A DNA stretch of 64,000 nt, from positions 105,666,495 through 105,730,494 of the forward strand of contig NC_134455.1 in NCBI RefSeq assembly GCF_047948215.1. Reading direction: 5' to 3'. Each line of letters begins with the position of its first letter. The stretch's first letter is position 1. The notes beneath the pieces are model-generated. The model worked only from the letters and a program-made list of their open reading frames with translations. It made no database searches and was not told the origin of the DNA. Positions 48,481 through 60,539 of the stretch are shown one piece after another. Origin of the DNA: Lycorma delicatula (lineage: Eukaryota; Arthropoda; Insecta; Hemiptera; Fulgoridae). Position numbers and translations under genes: made by a program.

Positions 48481-48694
48481 GACTATTGTGTCTCTTAAAT
48501 ATTTGTGATCTCATAATAAAATAATTAATTTTATAATTATTTGAATGTAAATTTTTTTATAGCTAAGTCACTATGCATATTTTTGTACTATTAAAATATT
48601 TTATCGTGTGCATCATGATACCATACACTATAATTCATTATAGACTATACTACATAAATACTCACATTTGATTTGATTCATTGTAATGTAATTA

Positions 48695-49826
48695 TGCACA
48701 ACTGGTAATTTCTTACGGCAAGTGTTGGAATTGTTCACCATTTTCCTGAATGCAGGTCCGAACCGTTCGCACCATATTTTTTGACATCCTTCGTAGGACA
48801 TCAGGTCTAATGGAATACATCTCTGCAGTAATGGCTTGCTCCAGGTGTTATTCAGCTCTTGGATTTGCTCGTTATAAACGTCCTTCCATAAAAATCCAGA
48901 GAAAGAAGTCCGGTGACGATAAGTCAGGGGAACGATGAAGCCACAGATCTTATTAGATCATACGATCACCAAACATTTTTTCCAAAAATTCCATGGTGTT
49001 TTTGGATGTATGGTACGTTTCCCTGTCTTGCTGTAGTTAGCAACAGCGTTCATCAGACTGGAGAAGAGCTAAAAATTGTATAATTATATCTTGTCAATGG
49101 TTTCGTAATGGACTGTCAATAGTTTCGTAAAAAAGGGTCCACTATTCGTCGTCGAGAAATCGCAAACACAACCCCTTCTTTCTGTGAGTGCAGTGGCGAT
49201 TCATGTAAGACGTGTGGATTTTGCGTTTATCAATCAAAATCTGTTGTTCTGATTATTGATATAACCGCTAAGGTGAAAATACATCTCATCACTAAAACCT
49301 CATTAACCAGTACGTCCACCCCATTACATTCCACCTGGTTGATAAATCACTGGCAGTACCTTATTCATTTGTCAGTGTCCGGGGTTACAGTTCCTCTATG
49401 CAGTATATTCAGTAAGCATGAAGACCTAATTTGTTTGTGGTCTTTTGTGCACTCCCATATGATATTCATATCTGCAATGATATTTATGCAATCTTTTCTT
49501 TGGAGATTGTTAAACTAATGCGCGTAGCTCTTCCATTTTCCCTTCTGTCAGTACTGAAGCACGCCTATTCTTCTCGTTAACAACATTCTTGGTCTCTCGA
49601 AAGCGACTGATGATTTCCGTTACTGTTGAGTTGTTTGGCATATGCACCTGAAAATCTAACACGAAATTGTTCTTTAACGTTGTCATATGAATTTCTTCCG
49701 AAGTAAACCAGAGTGATACTGAAAACGGCATGATTATTCATAAGGAATACGCCATACCGCACAACACAATCTGTAATAAAAACCATGTGCTCTGTACGCA
49801 CAAAAGCTATTATTGTCCAGTGTGCA
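48695..49826 (-). pseudogene. Tc1/mariner-superfamily transposon, decayed
   Basis: TGCACAACTGG at the left and, on the minus strand, TGCACACTGGACAATA at the right look like degenerate terminal repeats. The minus strand codes an N-terminal region: FTSEEIHMTTLKNNFVLDFQ, then ISRFRETKNVVNEKNRRASV, ending at a stop at 49510. After many breaks it shows TMEFLEKMFGDRMI (about 49000-48960) and SSPDFFLW (about 48910-48895), the last DDE block. The second catalytic Asp region is only faintly seen (QQDRET-like). Several stops and frame changes show that it is inactive. It differs from the elements at 6 kb and 54 kb. Confidence 0.75.
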
Positions 49827-49852
49827 TTAAATAATTGTTTTTATTTAATACT

Positions 49853-49889
49853 AGCTGATCCGAAAATGCTTCACCATTACTAGATTTGA

Positions 49890-49931
<42 letters not shown>

Positions 49932-50336
49932 GAGTATATGTATAGATTAAATGAAGACAAATGAAATTTTGATAAAACATTAAAAAACCGAATATTAAGG
50001 AACTTCAGAAAATTTAACCTTCCTCTTTTTCCCATCTTCCCTTTTTCGCATCTCTCCCTTTTCCCTTCTTTATTTTTTTCCTTTTCCCCTTTCTCCCTAT
50101 GTCTTTTTTTCCATTTTTAGCAAAAATATTTATTTTCATGTAACTAGCATATATTCTGAATATGAACCAAATCGGACAGTAAATACAATTTTTTGAAATA
50201 TTTTATCTCGACCCCAGCGCCACCTAGCGGGTCCAAACTAATTCAGAAAACTTTGCGGCCGTGCGCACAACTACTTACGAAAGTTTCATTGCAATCGGAT
50301 GAATGGTATAGGAACGCATACGGGACAAAAAAAAAC

Positions 50337-50371
<35 letters not shown>

Positions 50372-50373
50372 GT
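49853..50373 (-). mobile_element. Helitron-like element, minus strand, decayed
   Basis: The minus-strand right end lies at 49853: reading inward it ends GGATCAGCTAG before a T, preceded by a weak GC hairpin remnant. This fits a Helitron terminus. Inside are TA runs (49892-49931 and 50338-50368), a pyrimidine tract at 50016-50118 and the block CCCGCTAGGTGGCGC on the minus strand, shared with 36.55-36.83 kb. There is no Rep/helicase coding sequence. The left end is uncertain because it falls in the TA run. Confidence 0.6.
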
Positions 50374-51932
50374 TTATTATTTTAATAAGGTTTTTTAATT
50401 AAACCTCTTTTTTTTTAATTCTTTTAAAATGATTGTTAATCATTTTTTAAATGATTTTTTTTTTCATTAATATTTCTATAATAATAATAATTGAGTTTTA
50501 TCTGTAAATTAATTAACTATTACTATCAACAGAAATATTCAAATTTCATCATTATTTAAATAACCCATTTATTAACTTAATTGACAATAATAGAAGTGTG
50601 TGTGTGTTTTTTTTTTACTTTATTTATGTACCTTCCTTTTCTTATCGAAGTTAATTATACAGTATTTTGATATTTATTGGTGTTTTTTAATTTAAAGCTA
50701 ATTTTTAGTTATGCTTTTTACATAAAAATACAAGAGTTTTCTTTTATGTGATAAAAGTGATAAAAAATGAAATTCTTAAGGCTGTTTCACTTTTGCTGTA
50801 TCAGAAGAATGAATGAAACCTTAAAATGTTTGATAATCGAATTATAATAGTATTAAAGTTAGATTGATATCGAATTTTGGACGACGAATATTCAGGTAAC
50901 CGATTAAGCCTTGGTTAAAAACAATCACAAACATTAAATCGTTAATGTATGATACGAACACTGCTGCGTAATTGATAACATGGTTATTATCATCCATTAG
51001 TTAATGGGTGATATCCATTTATCATCCATTAACTTATGAATAGTATTCATTTAGAAGCATGTTTTCTCGGACTCGAAAACAGTGGTAATCATCTAACATC
51101 TGTGACGGATTTGAATCTAGAATCAAGAGTTCAAACCACGTTCTCGGTTGATAATTTTCAAGTGCTAATGAAAATTATTTCATTCTTATCATAAAAAAAT
51201 CAGGGATTGTAATTAGGCGTAAACATATACTAAAAGAACAAAATATTCGTTAGAAGCTCTCTCTCTCTCTCTTTAGTTCATTTTTCACCCTACTGTTTAT
51301 TTCTCTTTATTTTGATGAACAACATTCATTTTTAGCCTGTGGATTTAATCAGTTTAGCAAAGCATTCCCCTAACGTGAAGTTATTTCCAGTCTGATACAT
51401 TCTACACTAAATTTAGTTATTCAAAATTAAACAGCCTAAACGTTCAGAATTTCGCCTGAAGTTAATTTTAGTACGCTAAAATACTCATTCAATCTTAAAC
51501 TATAATTTATATAATATCACAAATTTTCGCAGTGATTTTTTTGATTAAGTAATTATACTTGTAAAGTAGCTGTAAATAGTAACCGATATTAAATCAGGCG
51601 TTAAAATATATTTTATAAACATAAAAAAAATTATAAATAAGAAAATGTTTGAGGGATAATTCGCCTTGCATTTTTTTCCATAAAAATCTAAATAATTATT
51701 TTAACTATCAACGGAGATTTAGGCATTAAGTTGAATGATTTCCAGGTTTCAGAAGCGGGAAATAATATTTTTAGAATAGTTGAAATGCACCGCAGTAATA
51801 TTTTCTATTGTGACAAAAAAAACTACTAAGTAATATTACTATTGAACTGATATTTACAATATTTGTTAAAGAAAAATTGTATCAAACGAAGAATATCCCC
51901 TATGGGATATTCCTTTAACAAAAATGTTGAAA

Positions 51933-51979
<47 letters not shown>

Positions 51980-52599
51980 CAATAACATCTCTTTTAATAT
52001 CTTAAATATCATATTTCCAAAATATATCCTGTAGTTTATTGCATCCTTTAAAATTGTCTCTCTTAAAAAACTGGAAGTATTATCTTTTAAATTCATCTAA
52101 TACTTTTCTAATTTGATAAATTCTGTTGTATACACATAGTAATTTTCTAAAAAGTCTTCACTTGCATTTTTATAAAGCTCACCTTGGTGTCCTGACATCT
52201 CCAGCAGTCTTACTATCATTTAATTTCCCAACAATTCCTTACTATTCTGTCATTAAAAAATTGGCAATAATAAATTTAATCATAAAAAACACTTAAAAGA
52301 AAGTTTCCATCGAAACTTCACAATAATTGCAAACTAGTATTATAACTTGTGCAAATTAATTATAACTAATAATTACTAATTAATTAATTATAACTAGTGA
52401 AAATTTCACACACATTAAATTCAAAAAATATATCCATCAGTAACATAAAAAATCAAACGATAAACATAAATTAAAAAAGAAGTAAGAGAAAAATGACAAA
52501 GAATTACTGACAATGAAAAATTAAATATAAATTAAGCGATAAAACAAAAATGTAGAAGGATAAATAAAAATAGAGTACTCATAGGATGAGTTATCATAA
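50374..52599. other. AT-rich spacer with microsatellites
   Basis: No gene is recognised. It holds a CT run near 51256-51274 and an AC run at about 51937-51976. The AC run causes a false Cys-Val frame on the minus strand. Confidence 0.55.
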
Positions 52600-52960
52600 T
52601 TAAAACATTGTCGATTACGTCCAGCCCGTGAAGACGTTTAAGTGTTCTAACGTCCTCTCCATTATCTTGAAGATTCATGGTGGTTGTTAAGGCGCAGTTC
52701 AACTCCAAAACTGAATCGTTTTATTTCTTTTAGGACGCAGCTAATTCCAGTTATTCATGGATTCAAATTCTTCTCAAACCACGGCTTTTCTGTGATGCAC
52801 CTCACAAACTTGTTCTGGAACTGCTGTAATATCTCAACGTTCCACTTGCTTGTTGTTTTCTATAGTTCAATATCATAAGTTCAAATCCTTTTCAGGATTG
52901 CTGAGTACAAAACTTTTTCGAGTAATAATAACTAGGCCTTCCTTGCCAACAATGATATAA
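52600..52960 (-). pseudogene. Jockey-type ORF2 C-terminal region, remnant D
   Basis: On the minus strand VEILQQFQNKFVRCITEKPW and FEKNLNP (about 52840-52760) match the C-terminal region of Jockey ORF2, as at 45.7 kb and 48.0 kb. LKEIKRFSFGVELRLNN follows, and near 52635 there is a trace of the terminal DNGEDVRTLKRLHG-like block. Stops and frame changes interrupt it. Confidence 0.7.
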
Positions 52961-53398
52961 ATTAACAAATTTTAATTTAGATATATATTTTATTTTTCAA
53001 TACATTAACTAATTTACAAATTGACTAGCTTATTCATATTAAAAATTGATTATATAACTGTTACTTTTTTACAATAGTATTCTAAAGAATCAGTTTTTAA
53101 TTAATAGTAATAAAATGAGTTTGATTTTTTTAAATGTTCATTTCCAATTTCACTGATCATTTCTGTTGATAAATAATCTTTTTTTCTTTTATTGGTATTG
53201 TAAAATTGTTATACCCTTATAATTTAAATGAATTATTTTAGAATAGCGGACAAAAACTCTTGAAAAGGAATAAACAAAAGATTTATTGTCTTCTAAAATG
53301 GCATAGCACGGAAAGCACTCGAGCATTTACTTTTCTATATTGCTTATAAAGCCTATATTTCATGTGGAAAACCGCCCACAAGGAATAAAAAATTATTA

Positions 53399-53401
<3 letters not shown>

Positions 53402-53435
<34 letters not shown>
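53402..53435. repeat. TA microsatellite
   Basis: Uninterrupted AT/TA run in AT-rich DNA with no other recognised feature around it. Confidence 0.9.
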
Positions 53436-53439
<4 letters not shown>

Positions 53440-53739
53440 CCCCAATATTTACAATTGACTCATTAAGAGGAACCAAAAGCAAATCGTTTGATAATATGGA
53501 CGTGATAGAGGGTTCTTAAGGAACTCTCGTAATAAATCAGTCCTTGTAACAAACGTCCTGATCACAAAAGTTCTCAATAAGCAATGTTCATAAAGTTCAT
53601 TAGTTAAAAAAATATAATTCACAGTACCTTAAGTAATTCACAGTAGCCTTAATTCACAGTACCGAAAAACAAATGTTTACCAATAAAGAAATAATCAAGG
53701 ATAGCGAGTAGATAAATGCATAACAATACGTAAATAAGA

Positions 53740-54015
53740 AAAAATTACTAGATTTCGCTAGTAACTGTAAGCAGTCATTCAGTATCTCCTAGGTCAAGCA
53801 CATAGAGACATTTCAACCTTCGGATGTCCCCGCTGTTATCAAGCTAATTGAACGCAAAATTATTGTGATTGTCTAGACGTTGTTCGCATTTAACACTCTA
53901 CTGCCCACAACTTCACGAACTGTTGAAAAATCCAAATATTAGTGAATCTCATCGTTCCGTGTGAAACATGACTCATCCAAAATTATCCTCGATACCTTAT
54001 TTTGGAAGGGTTGTA
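53740..54015 (-). pseudogene. Jockey-type ORF2 C-terminal region, remnant E
   Basis: The minus strand reads FQNKVSRIILDESCFTRNDE (near 54010-53950), then YLDFSTVREVV. After breaks it shows a terminal block like LDNSGDIRRLKCLYVLDLG near 53840-53790. The order and spacing equal those in remnants B and D. It is short and damaged. Confidence 0.7.
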
Positions 54016-54353
54016 TGGAAATATATATATATATATATATATACATTTTATTATTATTTTTTTTTTAATAAAGTAGAATTAAATCACTACCTACGAGTCG
54101 ACTAATGAACGATTGTTTTTGTTTGATCGCTAGCGCGCGTGGGCATGTAAATTTACTAATGAATAATTTTGCTGATAACAATTTTTAATTAATGTATATT
54201 TTTGAACTTTAAATTATAGTATAATCTTTAAAGCTGATCTAACTACATTAAATTATGATTTTTAAGGTAGTATAATATATTCAAATTTAGGGATGATGTA
54301 TTCAGGAATACTACTTATACGATACGTTACTTTCGTAAGATAAGGAACAAAGA

Positions 54354-55502
54354 TTGTTCAAAAAGTGACGCAACGTTATGGAAGAATATTTCCTTCTTTT
54401 GTTGCAGGTTTAACTGAGGAAAGTTGAAGAAAAATGGGTACCACAATGTAGAATAGATCATTCATTGTTAAATTAATGTGCCAGTTAAGTTTAGATCCAG
54501 AATGCCTTCACAGAAAAGTATGGTGTAGATTCACCAAACAAGTCCTCCATCAAGCGGCTGTACGACAAGTTCTAAGAGACAAGGAATGTGACAGATACAG
54601 CCATTGAACGAAAGTCCTAACAAAAGAAAAGTTGATGGACTTTCAAGCCGTTCAAGCTGCATATTCTGTTAGTCCCAGGAAGTCTGTTAGTGTGCGACGC
54701 CTATCTACCTAGTCTGGTCTCTCCGTTGATAGTCTCCAAACGGTATCATGCAAGTGCTTAAATGCATCCGTACAGATTTCTTTTTTTCACATGTTTTTAC
54801 CTACAGACACTGGAAAACATGTAGGTTTCTGTCAGTGGTTCATGTCATCTCTATCGCCAGATTTGGAGGAACTCGGTGATCGGTTTTGGTCAGACGTGGT
54901 ATGGTTTCACCTTGATAGATACGTGTATGGACAGAGTACCACATTTAGTGTACGGAAAATTCACATCAGCTGCACACGTCTCCTTTGCACCAACAAAAAG
55001 AGGTGTTTGATGTGCAATGTCACGTAGGCTAATCTTCATCACATTCTTTAACGGCACAGTGAACAGTGAGCTCTACATATAGATGGTTTAACAATTTGTA
55101 AACAGTATACCTGCAGACCGGCTAAAGTACACCTGGTTTAAGCAGGACAATTCTGCGACTCAAACAGCCAACAACACTATGACTCTCTTGGATCAGTGTT
55201 TTCGTGGACAAGTGATTTCGAAGGTATTGCGTCTCCTCGGTCTCCTGATTTATCCCGTTCTGACTTTTTCTTGTGAGGATACCTTAAGGATTCTGTTTTT
55301 AAAACTCATCCTCACACCATTCCCGAATTGTAGAGCGAAATTGAATGAAATGTCGCTGCAATTCCTCAAACAACTTTACAAGATGTGTTTAAGAGCATAC
55401 AATATCGTATTTAATTATGTGAATCACATAATTGAAGCCATTTTCAACAACTATTGTAACTTACTCATTTTCCCATAAGTTTGCGTCACTTTTTGAAAAC
55501 CC
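54354..55502 (+). mobile_element. Tc1/mariner-superfamily transposon with terminal repeats, decayed
   Basis: The left end GTTCAAAAAGTGACGCAACG (54356) and the right end, minus strand, GTTTTCAAAAAGTGACGCAA (55500) are inverted copies. The plus strand codes FTEKYGVDSPNKSSIKRLYD (N-terminal, about 54500-54560). It then has FCQWFMSSLSPDLEELGDRF and SDVVWFHLDRYVYGQ (near 54885), where the first Asp remains but the next residue is changed. QDNSATQTANNTM (near 55145) holds the second Asp, and PRSPDLSRSDFFL (near 55235) the third. A tail like HPHTIPEL follows. The three catalytic Asp residues survive, but frameshifts and stops between the blocks break the protein. Confidence 0.85.
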
Positions 55503-56373
55503 AATAATAAAAATGTAATGTGTTTATGGAGAAAATAAACATGAATAACATAAAAAAAGAGTTAAAGCTGATGAAAAAATTTGTAAACGTATAGAAAACT
55601 ATAACAATATGTGAGTTAGGGAAGGAATATAATAAAAATTAACCGTTACAAATAATAAATTATTTTATTTTTAAAAAGGTAATGGACAAATAACAAAATT
55701 GATGTCAGAATCAGGAGCTTTCAGTTATTACTCATTTAGTGATTTACAATTAATTTTACTTATTTTTTTCTTACATACCAAAACTCTTAGTACTGTATAC
55801 ACACTTCTCAATACGTAAATTATTTGTTCTACATCCAGTAATTGTAGCTACAAAAAATGAATCATCTTATGAAGAGTAGCAGTATGAAAAAAAAAATTGA
55901 GAACTTTTTACAAATTATATTTCATAATTTCCTCTGTTAATTCTATTTTTGTCGAAATACCTCAACACCGAGTGGATGGCAATCCTCTATCGGTACAATT
56001 ACTCCTACAGGATAAGATACATCTCCTGTAACACAGAAAAAGGAAAACTTATTTAGTCAGTTACTCGTGCTAATTTTATCATTATAAAAACAAAATTGTA
56101 ATAGTTCAAGGTAGTTTTCCTGGTCATGTTTATATACTCGAATTTTTTTTATTACAAAAATTATTGTTGTTACAAATAAGCAGCTTAAATGAGACAAATC
56201 TATTTTAATTAATTTGTAAATCAAATATTTTATAACAAATAAGCATATTAAAAAAAATCCTGCAGTCTGTAAAGGCGAAGAGTATACAAATTCAATAAAT
56301 TAAAATAAATTTATATCATATTTATTGATTAACTGAGATACAAAACAACATAATGGTTTTGTTACTTCTTTTT
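55503..56373. other. AT-rich spacer
   Basis: No gene or repeat was recognised. Confidence 0.5.
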
Positions 56374-56470
56374 TTTGTAGCGATGACAAATGCCATGCCT
56401 GACCGGAATTTCAACTCGGGAACCCCGAATGAAAGATCGAGTCTTTACTACGTTACCAAGATTGTTTTAA
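56374..56470 (-). repeat. tRNA-derived SINE-like repeat, copy 3
   Basis: Read on the minus strand, GGGGTTCCCGAGTTGAAATT is a box B-like region and GGTCAGGCATGGCATTTG is the family ending. It matches the copies near 20 kb. The short plus-strand open frame across it is not a gene. Confidence 0.6.
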
Positions 56471-57370
56471 AATATTTATTTACTAACACGTTTCCGACGG
56501 CCGCCAAAATACATAGGTTTTTTTATTTTCCGAAGTTGTTTACACGTATACTTAGAAAAATCTGGAAATTTTCTTTTTTTGGTTTATATTTGATGACATA
56601 TACATGAAACAAGCATAATTTAAAAGAAATAAAACTCCAATCATATATTTTTTTACCTTTTTTGTGTGTATCCTATCGGATGCCCGACGCGCCTTTGTTA
56701 TATAACTCCTGAGTGTCGTGCACCCACATGCGTACACGAGCTCTCTAATTCCTCTGAGCCTGCCGCTTGGCGCACCACTAATTTTATTTACTGTATTTCA
56801 TTTTATAACTTAAAATATACGTTTTAATTTAGAATTTGTATTGCGCAAAGTTCGAAATATTTACCTGAATAAAATATTTATTTGCAAACTTGTATTATAT
56901 AGTTCTTTTCATGAAACTTCTAATATGCCGTTGTATGATTTTAAATACCTACAATATAGCTAGACTAAAAATAAATACTATAAGAAACCTGTGGAAACGT
57001 GTACCCCGTTGGGCGCATGACGCACTTTAGTAATGGGCAGAGTGCGCCCCTAACGGTACACGACATCATTTAAAAAAGAATTCGTGTACCCGTACTAGCG
57101 GACAATGTCGTGAACGTGATAAATAACTTTTTGTTGCATAAATGCATTCAGTTAAGAACGCAAAAAACCGTATGTGAGTGACCATTCATAATCTACGGAA
57201 TTTGTTAATAAAATAAAGAGGTAATGTCAACATATAAAGAATTTTTCTTATAAAACTTTCCTATAATTAAACTACGATCAACTAAAAATTTTTTAGTTAC
57301 AGGCTAAATTAAATTATATAAACTTCAAAATTGGATCTAGAATCAATAAAAAAAATGCAAAGCTTAACTT
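56471..57370. other. Spacer with an imperfect inverted repeat
   Basis: No gene is recognised. At about 56995-57063 the arms GTGTACCCCGTTGGGCGCA and TGCGCCCCTAACGGTACAC pair with a few mismatches or bulges around a 30-base centre. This GC-rich hairpin may be the end of an unknown element. Confidence 0.45.
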
Positions 57371-58150
57371 TCCTGGCATAATAGCATTAGTGCTATACTA
57401 CAAGAAGGAAAGTATGATAATTAGTCAAAAAATGGGATGGGGTTTTCTATATTTCTTGATGTTTCATGACCCAGGGACCCCAAAAACAAAAAGGTGAGGG
57501 TTAATATTCGTACATATGTATGTACATGAGTTGGGGTATTTGGAGCTTAATAACTTTTGCTTGGATAAACCGATTATGACGAAATTTGGAATAAAGACTT
57601 CTGTAAATGACGCAATTTAATGGGAAAACATATGGGTCAATATCTCCAGGTGGTGGGAGGTAAATAGTTTTTTGGGGGCGATTTTCTCAAAATTTTGCAA
57701 ACATAACTAGACTTTTTCTTAAGCTTAATACAAGCTTATTCTACATACTTATTTTACCATAAAAAAATTTTCCCCAAAAATCTTTATTTCTCAAAAACCG
57801 AAATAGTCTTTTCATTTGTTGCATATTTTTTAATCATTCTTTTTTTGTGTCTTCAGGGATAGTAGTAGGGCTAGTGATGCCAAAAAAAAAATATTTTGGA
57901 AGTATTTTTTGGGGCGGGGGAGCCGAATAAAGTTTAAAAAGATCAGTTGTTTTATTTTTTAAGCTTTTTTTAGTTTATTTGAACATATAATGGTAGTTTT
58001 CCCTGAAAACTTCATCCATAGATTACCCCTCCCCCACGAAATAAAAGCAATTTTAGATAAACTTTTCATGTATTCTTGTTTTTCACTATAAGAAGAAATA
58101 ATCCAGGAAAATATTTCAATTTTGTTGTCAAATTTTTATTAAGAACACGT
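57371..58150 (+). repeat. Unclassified interspersed repeat, copy 2
   Basis: TTCCTGGCATAATAGC, CTACAAGAAGGAAAGTATG and GTTTCATGACCCAGGGACC match the start of the copy at 24313. The middle (GCAAACATAACTAGAC, then a GGGGAG stretch) also follows the same order. Sequence identity is moderate, so both copies are old. No coding capacity. Confidence 0.65.
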
Positions 58151-58779
58151 TTAAAAATTAACATATTTCTATAAAAATGATTTTTTTTTATTAATTTTGT
58201 TTTGATTAATTTCCCCATTCCTCTCTCTCCAACATCTTTGCTTGAACTTAATGTTTAACATTAAGAAGAACTTTGATGTTTGATGATTAAATATAACTTT
58301 GATATTTTATTTAACCTTTGAACTTACAACGTATTTTTGTACCTGTATCCTACCTTCTTTATTATTATCTTTCTCATTATATTTTCTTCACCTTCTACTT
58401 TTAAATTAAATAATCATGCTTTTACATACTCAAACAAAATAGTAGTTTCAGTGAAAATTAGCTACATTCCTTTATTTTTATTTTGTGTTACTCCTGAAAT
58501 CATTACCTTACGTTGCTCTCCTAATATTTTTTCCGTATTTCTTCTTGAATCAAATGTCAATTACTGCTTTGCGTTCACTATTTATTTAATTTTCCAAATT
58601 ACTTTAAGATTCCTTGCCACAGTCATCATTTGCACTTTTGAAATTTCTATGTTCATTCATTAACCTGTGTTAATGAATGAACATAATTATGTTAATCAAA
58701 GTACATATGTTCTTTGTTAACTAGCATTTCCTGATTTCATTTTCTATTAAAAATCTCTTTTCCTTTTTAAATAATTATA
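58151..58779. other. AT-rich spacer
   Basis: An open frame at 58337-58663 is hydrophobic but has no recognisable family and no supporting context. A perfect hairpin lies at 58648-58685. Confidence 0.45.
58648..58685. repeat. Single perfect fold-back, loop CTGT
   Basis: Seventeen-base arms at 58648-58664 and 58669-58685 are exact reverse complements around a 4-base loop. A weaker inverted repeat (GTTAA, CAAAG, then CTTTG, TTAAC) follows directly. Confidence 0.9.
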
Positions 58780-58802
58780 CTTTTTTTTTTTTTTTTTTTT
58801 TT

Positions 58803-59420
58803 AACTGAATTTTTACGGGCATCGACTGCTAAGGTCATTAGCCCTCGTCACATTCTTTAAAAGAAATTATTATCTCCATCAGGATCGTCATATGTAAGGG
58901 TGTAAAGGGCCCTTACATTTTATTTAAAAACACAAACTTCACAATAAACATTAAAACATAAAAGACAAGGACAATCACAAACACTTACGGGGTGTAAAGG
59001 GCCCCAATATTAAAATTTGAGATAGGTTCTCAAAAGACCATGAAATTAAAATTAAAATTAATCTTATCAATACCATATCTTTCTTTCTTTCTTCTACGAA
59101 GTCTCATTTATAGTTTGTTTAAGCACCCTCGGGGAGACCAGAACCGCCGTTGAGCAGTATATCAGTCGTGCCAGGGTGCCGTGGTAGTTGAATCCTTCTT
59201 ATATCAGGCCATAGGCATGCACGGCGTACACCCATAGCCTCGCGCCATCAATCCACCCTTGAGGGTCCCCCATGCAATCATCGGACACACCCCGACTCAC
59301 TGCTCTTGAATGCAGGTGAGCCAAAATGGCCTAGGCAAGAGGGCTACCTCCCGTCACTATACGTGCCACGCTTCGAGACTCCCTTATATGTATATATAAA
59401 ACTACCGCTTAGAGAATCTT
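58803..59420 (-). other. 3' untranslated region of the retrotransposon
   Basis: Non-coding sequence between the ORF2 stop and the A tail. It contains the motif GGTGTAAAGGGCCC twice (near 58898 and 58991), which could form or bind a structured RNA signal. In this group the 3' UTR often serves as the reverse transcriptase binding site; that role here is inference. Confidence 0.7.
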
Positions 59421-60509
59421 TTACCACAGCTTTAAACTTCCATTATATAGACTTTTAAGAAATCCACTGGCGTGTAAAAATGCAACTATATTTTCTTCAT
59501 TTCCATTATCCAGATCAGCACTAATATTATTTGTAAGACGGAACCTCTTTCTGAGGTCCTCATATATGGTACACTCTTCTATTAGATGCGTGATTGTCAG
59601 TGTTTTATTACAAACACCGCACATTGGTCTCACTTCGCCGGTTAACAAATATAAATTTGTTAATCGCGTGTGACCGATTCTAAGTCTGGTCACCGCTACT
59701 TGTTCACGGCGAGTCAACTTAAAGTCGCTTTTCCATTTATAAGGAGAAGTTTTAACTGAGTTTAATTTTGTATTTAAACTCCTCCATTCAGCGTTCCACT
59801 TGTTTCTTACTATGTTTGTTAGACGGTTTTTAACAACTGCCACTCTTACAGGAAATGCATCCAAATCATCGCAGACTGTTGCCTTTCTGGCAGCTTCGTC
59901 TGCGATTTCATTACCTGTAATACGAGCATGCCCCGGAGTCCATACAAAAACGCATCGCTGTCCTCGTTGTTTTAGTACGTATAAAATGGCCAGGATGTTT
60001 GCAATTAGGACATCCTTAATGTTCTTGTTCCGAATTGCAACGAGTGCACTTAATGAATCGGAACATATTAGCACTCTCTCTTCGCAATAGTGTTCAGTGT
60101 AGCGAAGAGCTTGCTGAATTGAAGTGAGTTCTGCCGTGTAGACACTGGCCACATCTGGCAGTCTCCAAAAGTGGGCTTCTTCATTTACATATATTGAGCA
60201 ACCAACCCCATGTTCGGTTTTAGAACCGTCAGTATAAATTCCAATATCTTCTTCGTAATTACTGACGGTTGCCAAAAATTCCTGCTGGATGATCACTGCT
60301 GGTTTCTTTTTTATTTCTCCTTGAGAGAGATCCAAACTTGTATTTACCGCTGGCAAGAGCCATGGCGGTATTTCTCTAGTAGAAATTGCTAGAGTCTCTG
60401 GTATAGCAATTTCATATTTTCTTCTTAATTCGTGGTACCTAATTCCGGCTGGTCTGGAATAGGTAGCACGACGTTCGTATAATGCAGCCATGGGATGAAT
60501 CGTAAACAA
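59421..60509 (-). pseudogene. ORF2 C-terminal part: RNase H domain, uninterrupted
   Basis: This is the end of ORF2, open for over 360 codons. The RNase H domain shows IGIYTDGSKTEHGVGCSIY (first Asp), then YTAELTSIQQAL (Glu), then ICSDSLSALVAI (Asp), then VWTPGHARITGNEIADEAA (His and last Asp). All four key positions are present. LRIGHTRLTNLYLL and a Cys-Cys-His-Cys zinc motif in CGVCNKTLTITHLIEEC follow. In life this domain removes the RNA template strand. It is not an independent gene: the frame continues upstream past a TGA at 60537-60539, which replaces a sense codon of ORF2. An apparent start here would be an artefact. Confidence 0.9.
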
Positions 60510-60539
60510 TTTATTATTTATATGAGCAGGGAAAGCTCA

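Noticed and set aside
58337..58663. Hydrophobic 108-codon frame as a membrane protein gene
   Set aside because: AT-rich DNA often gives such frames; no start context, family or intron structure supports it.
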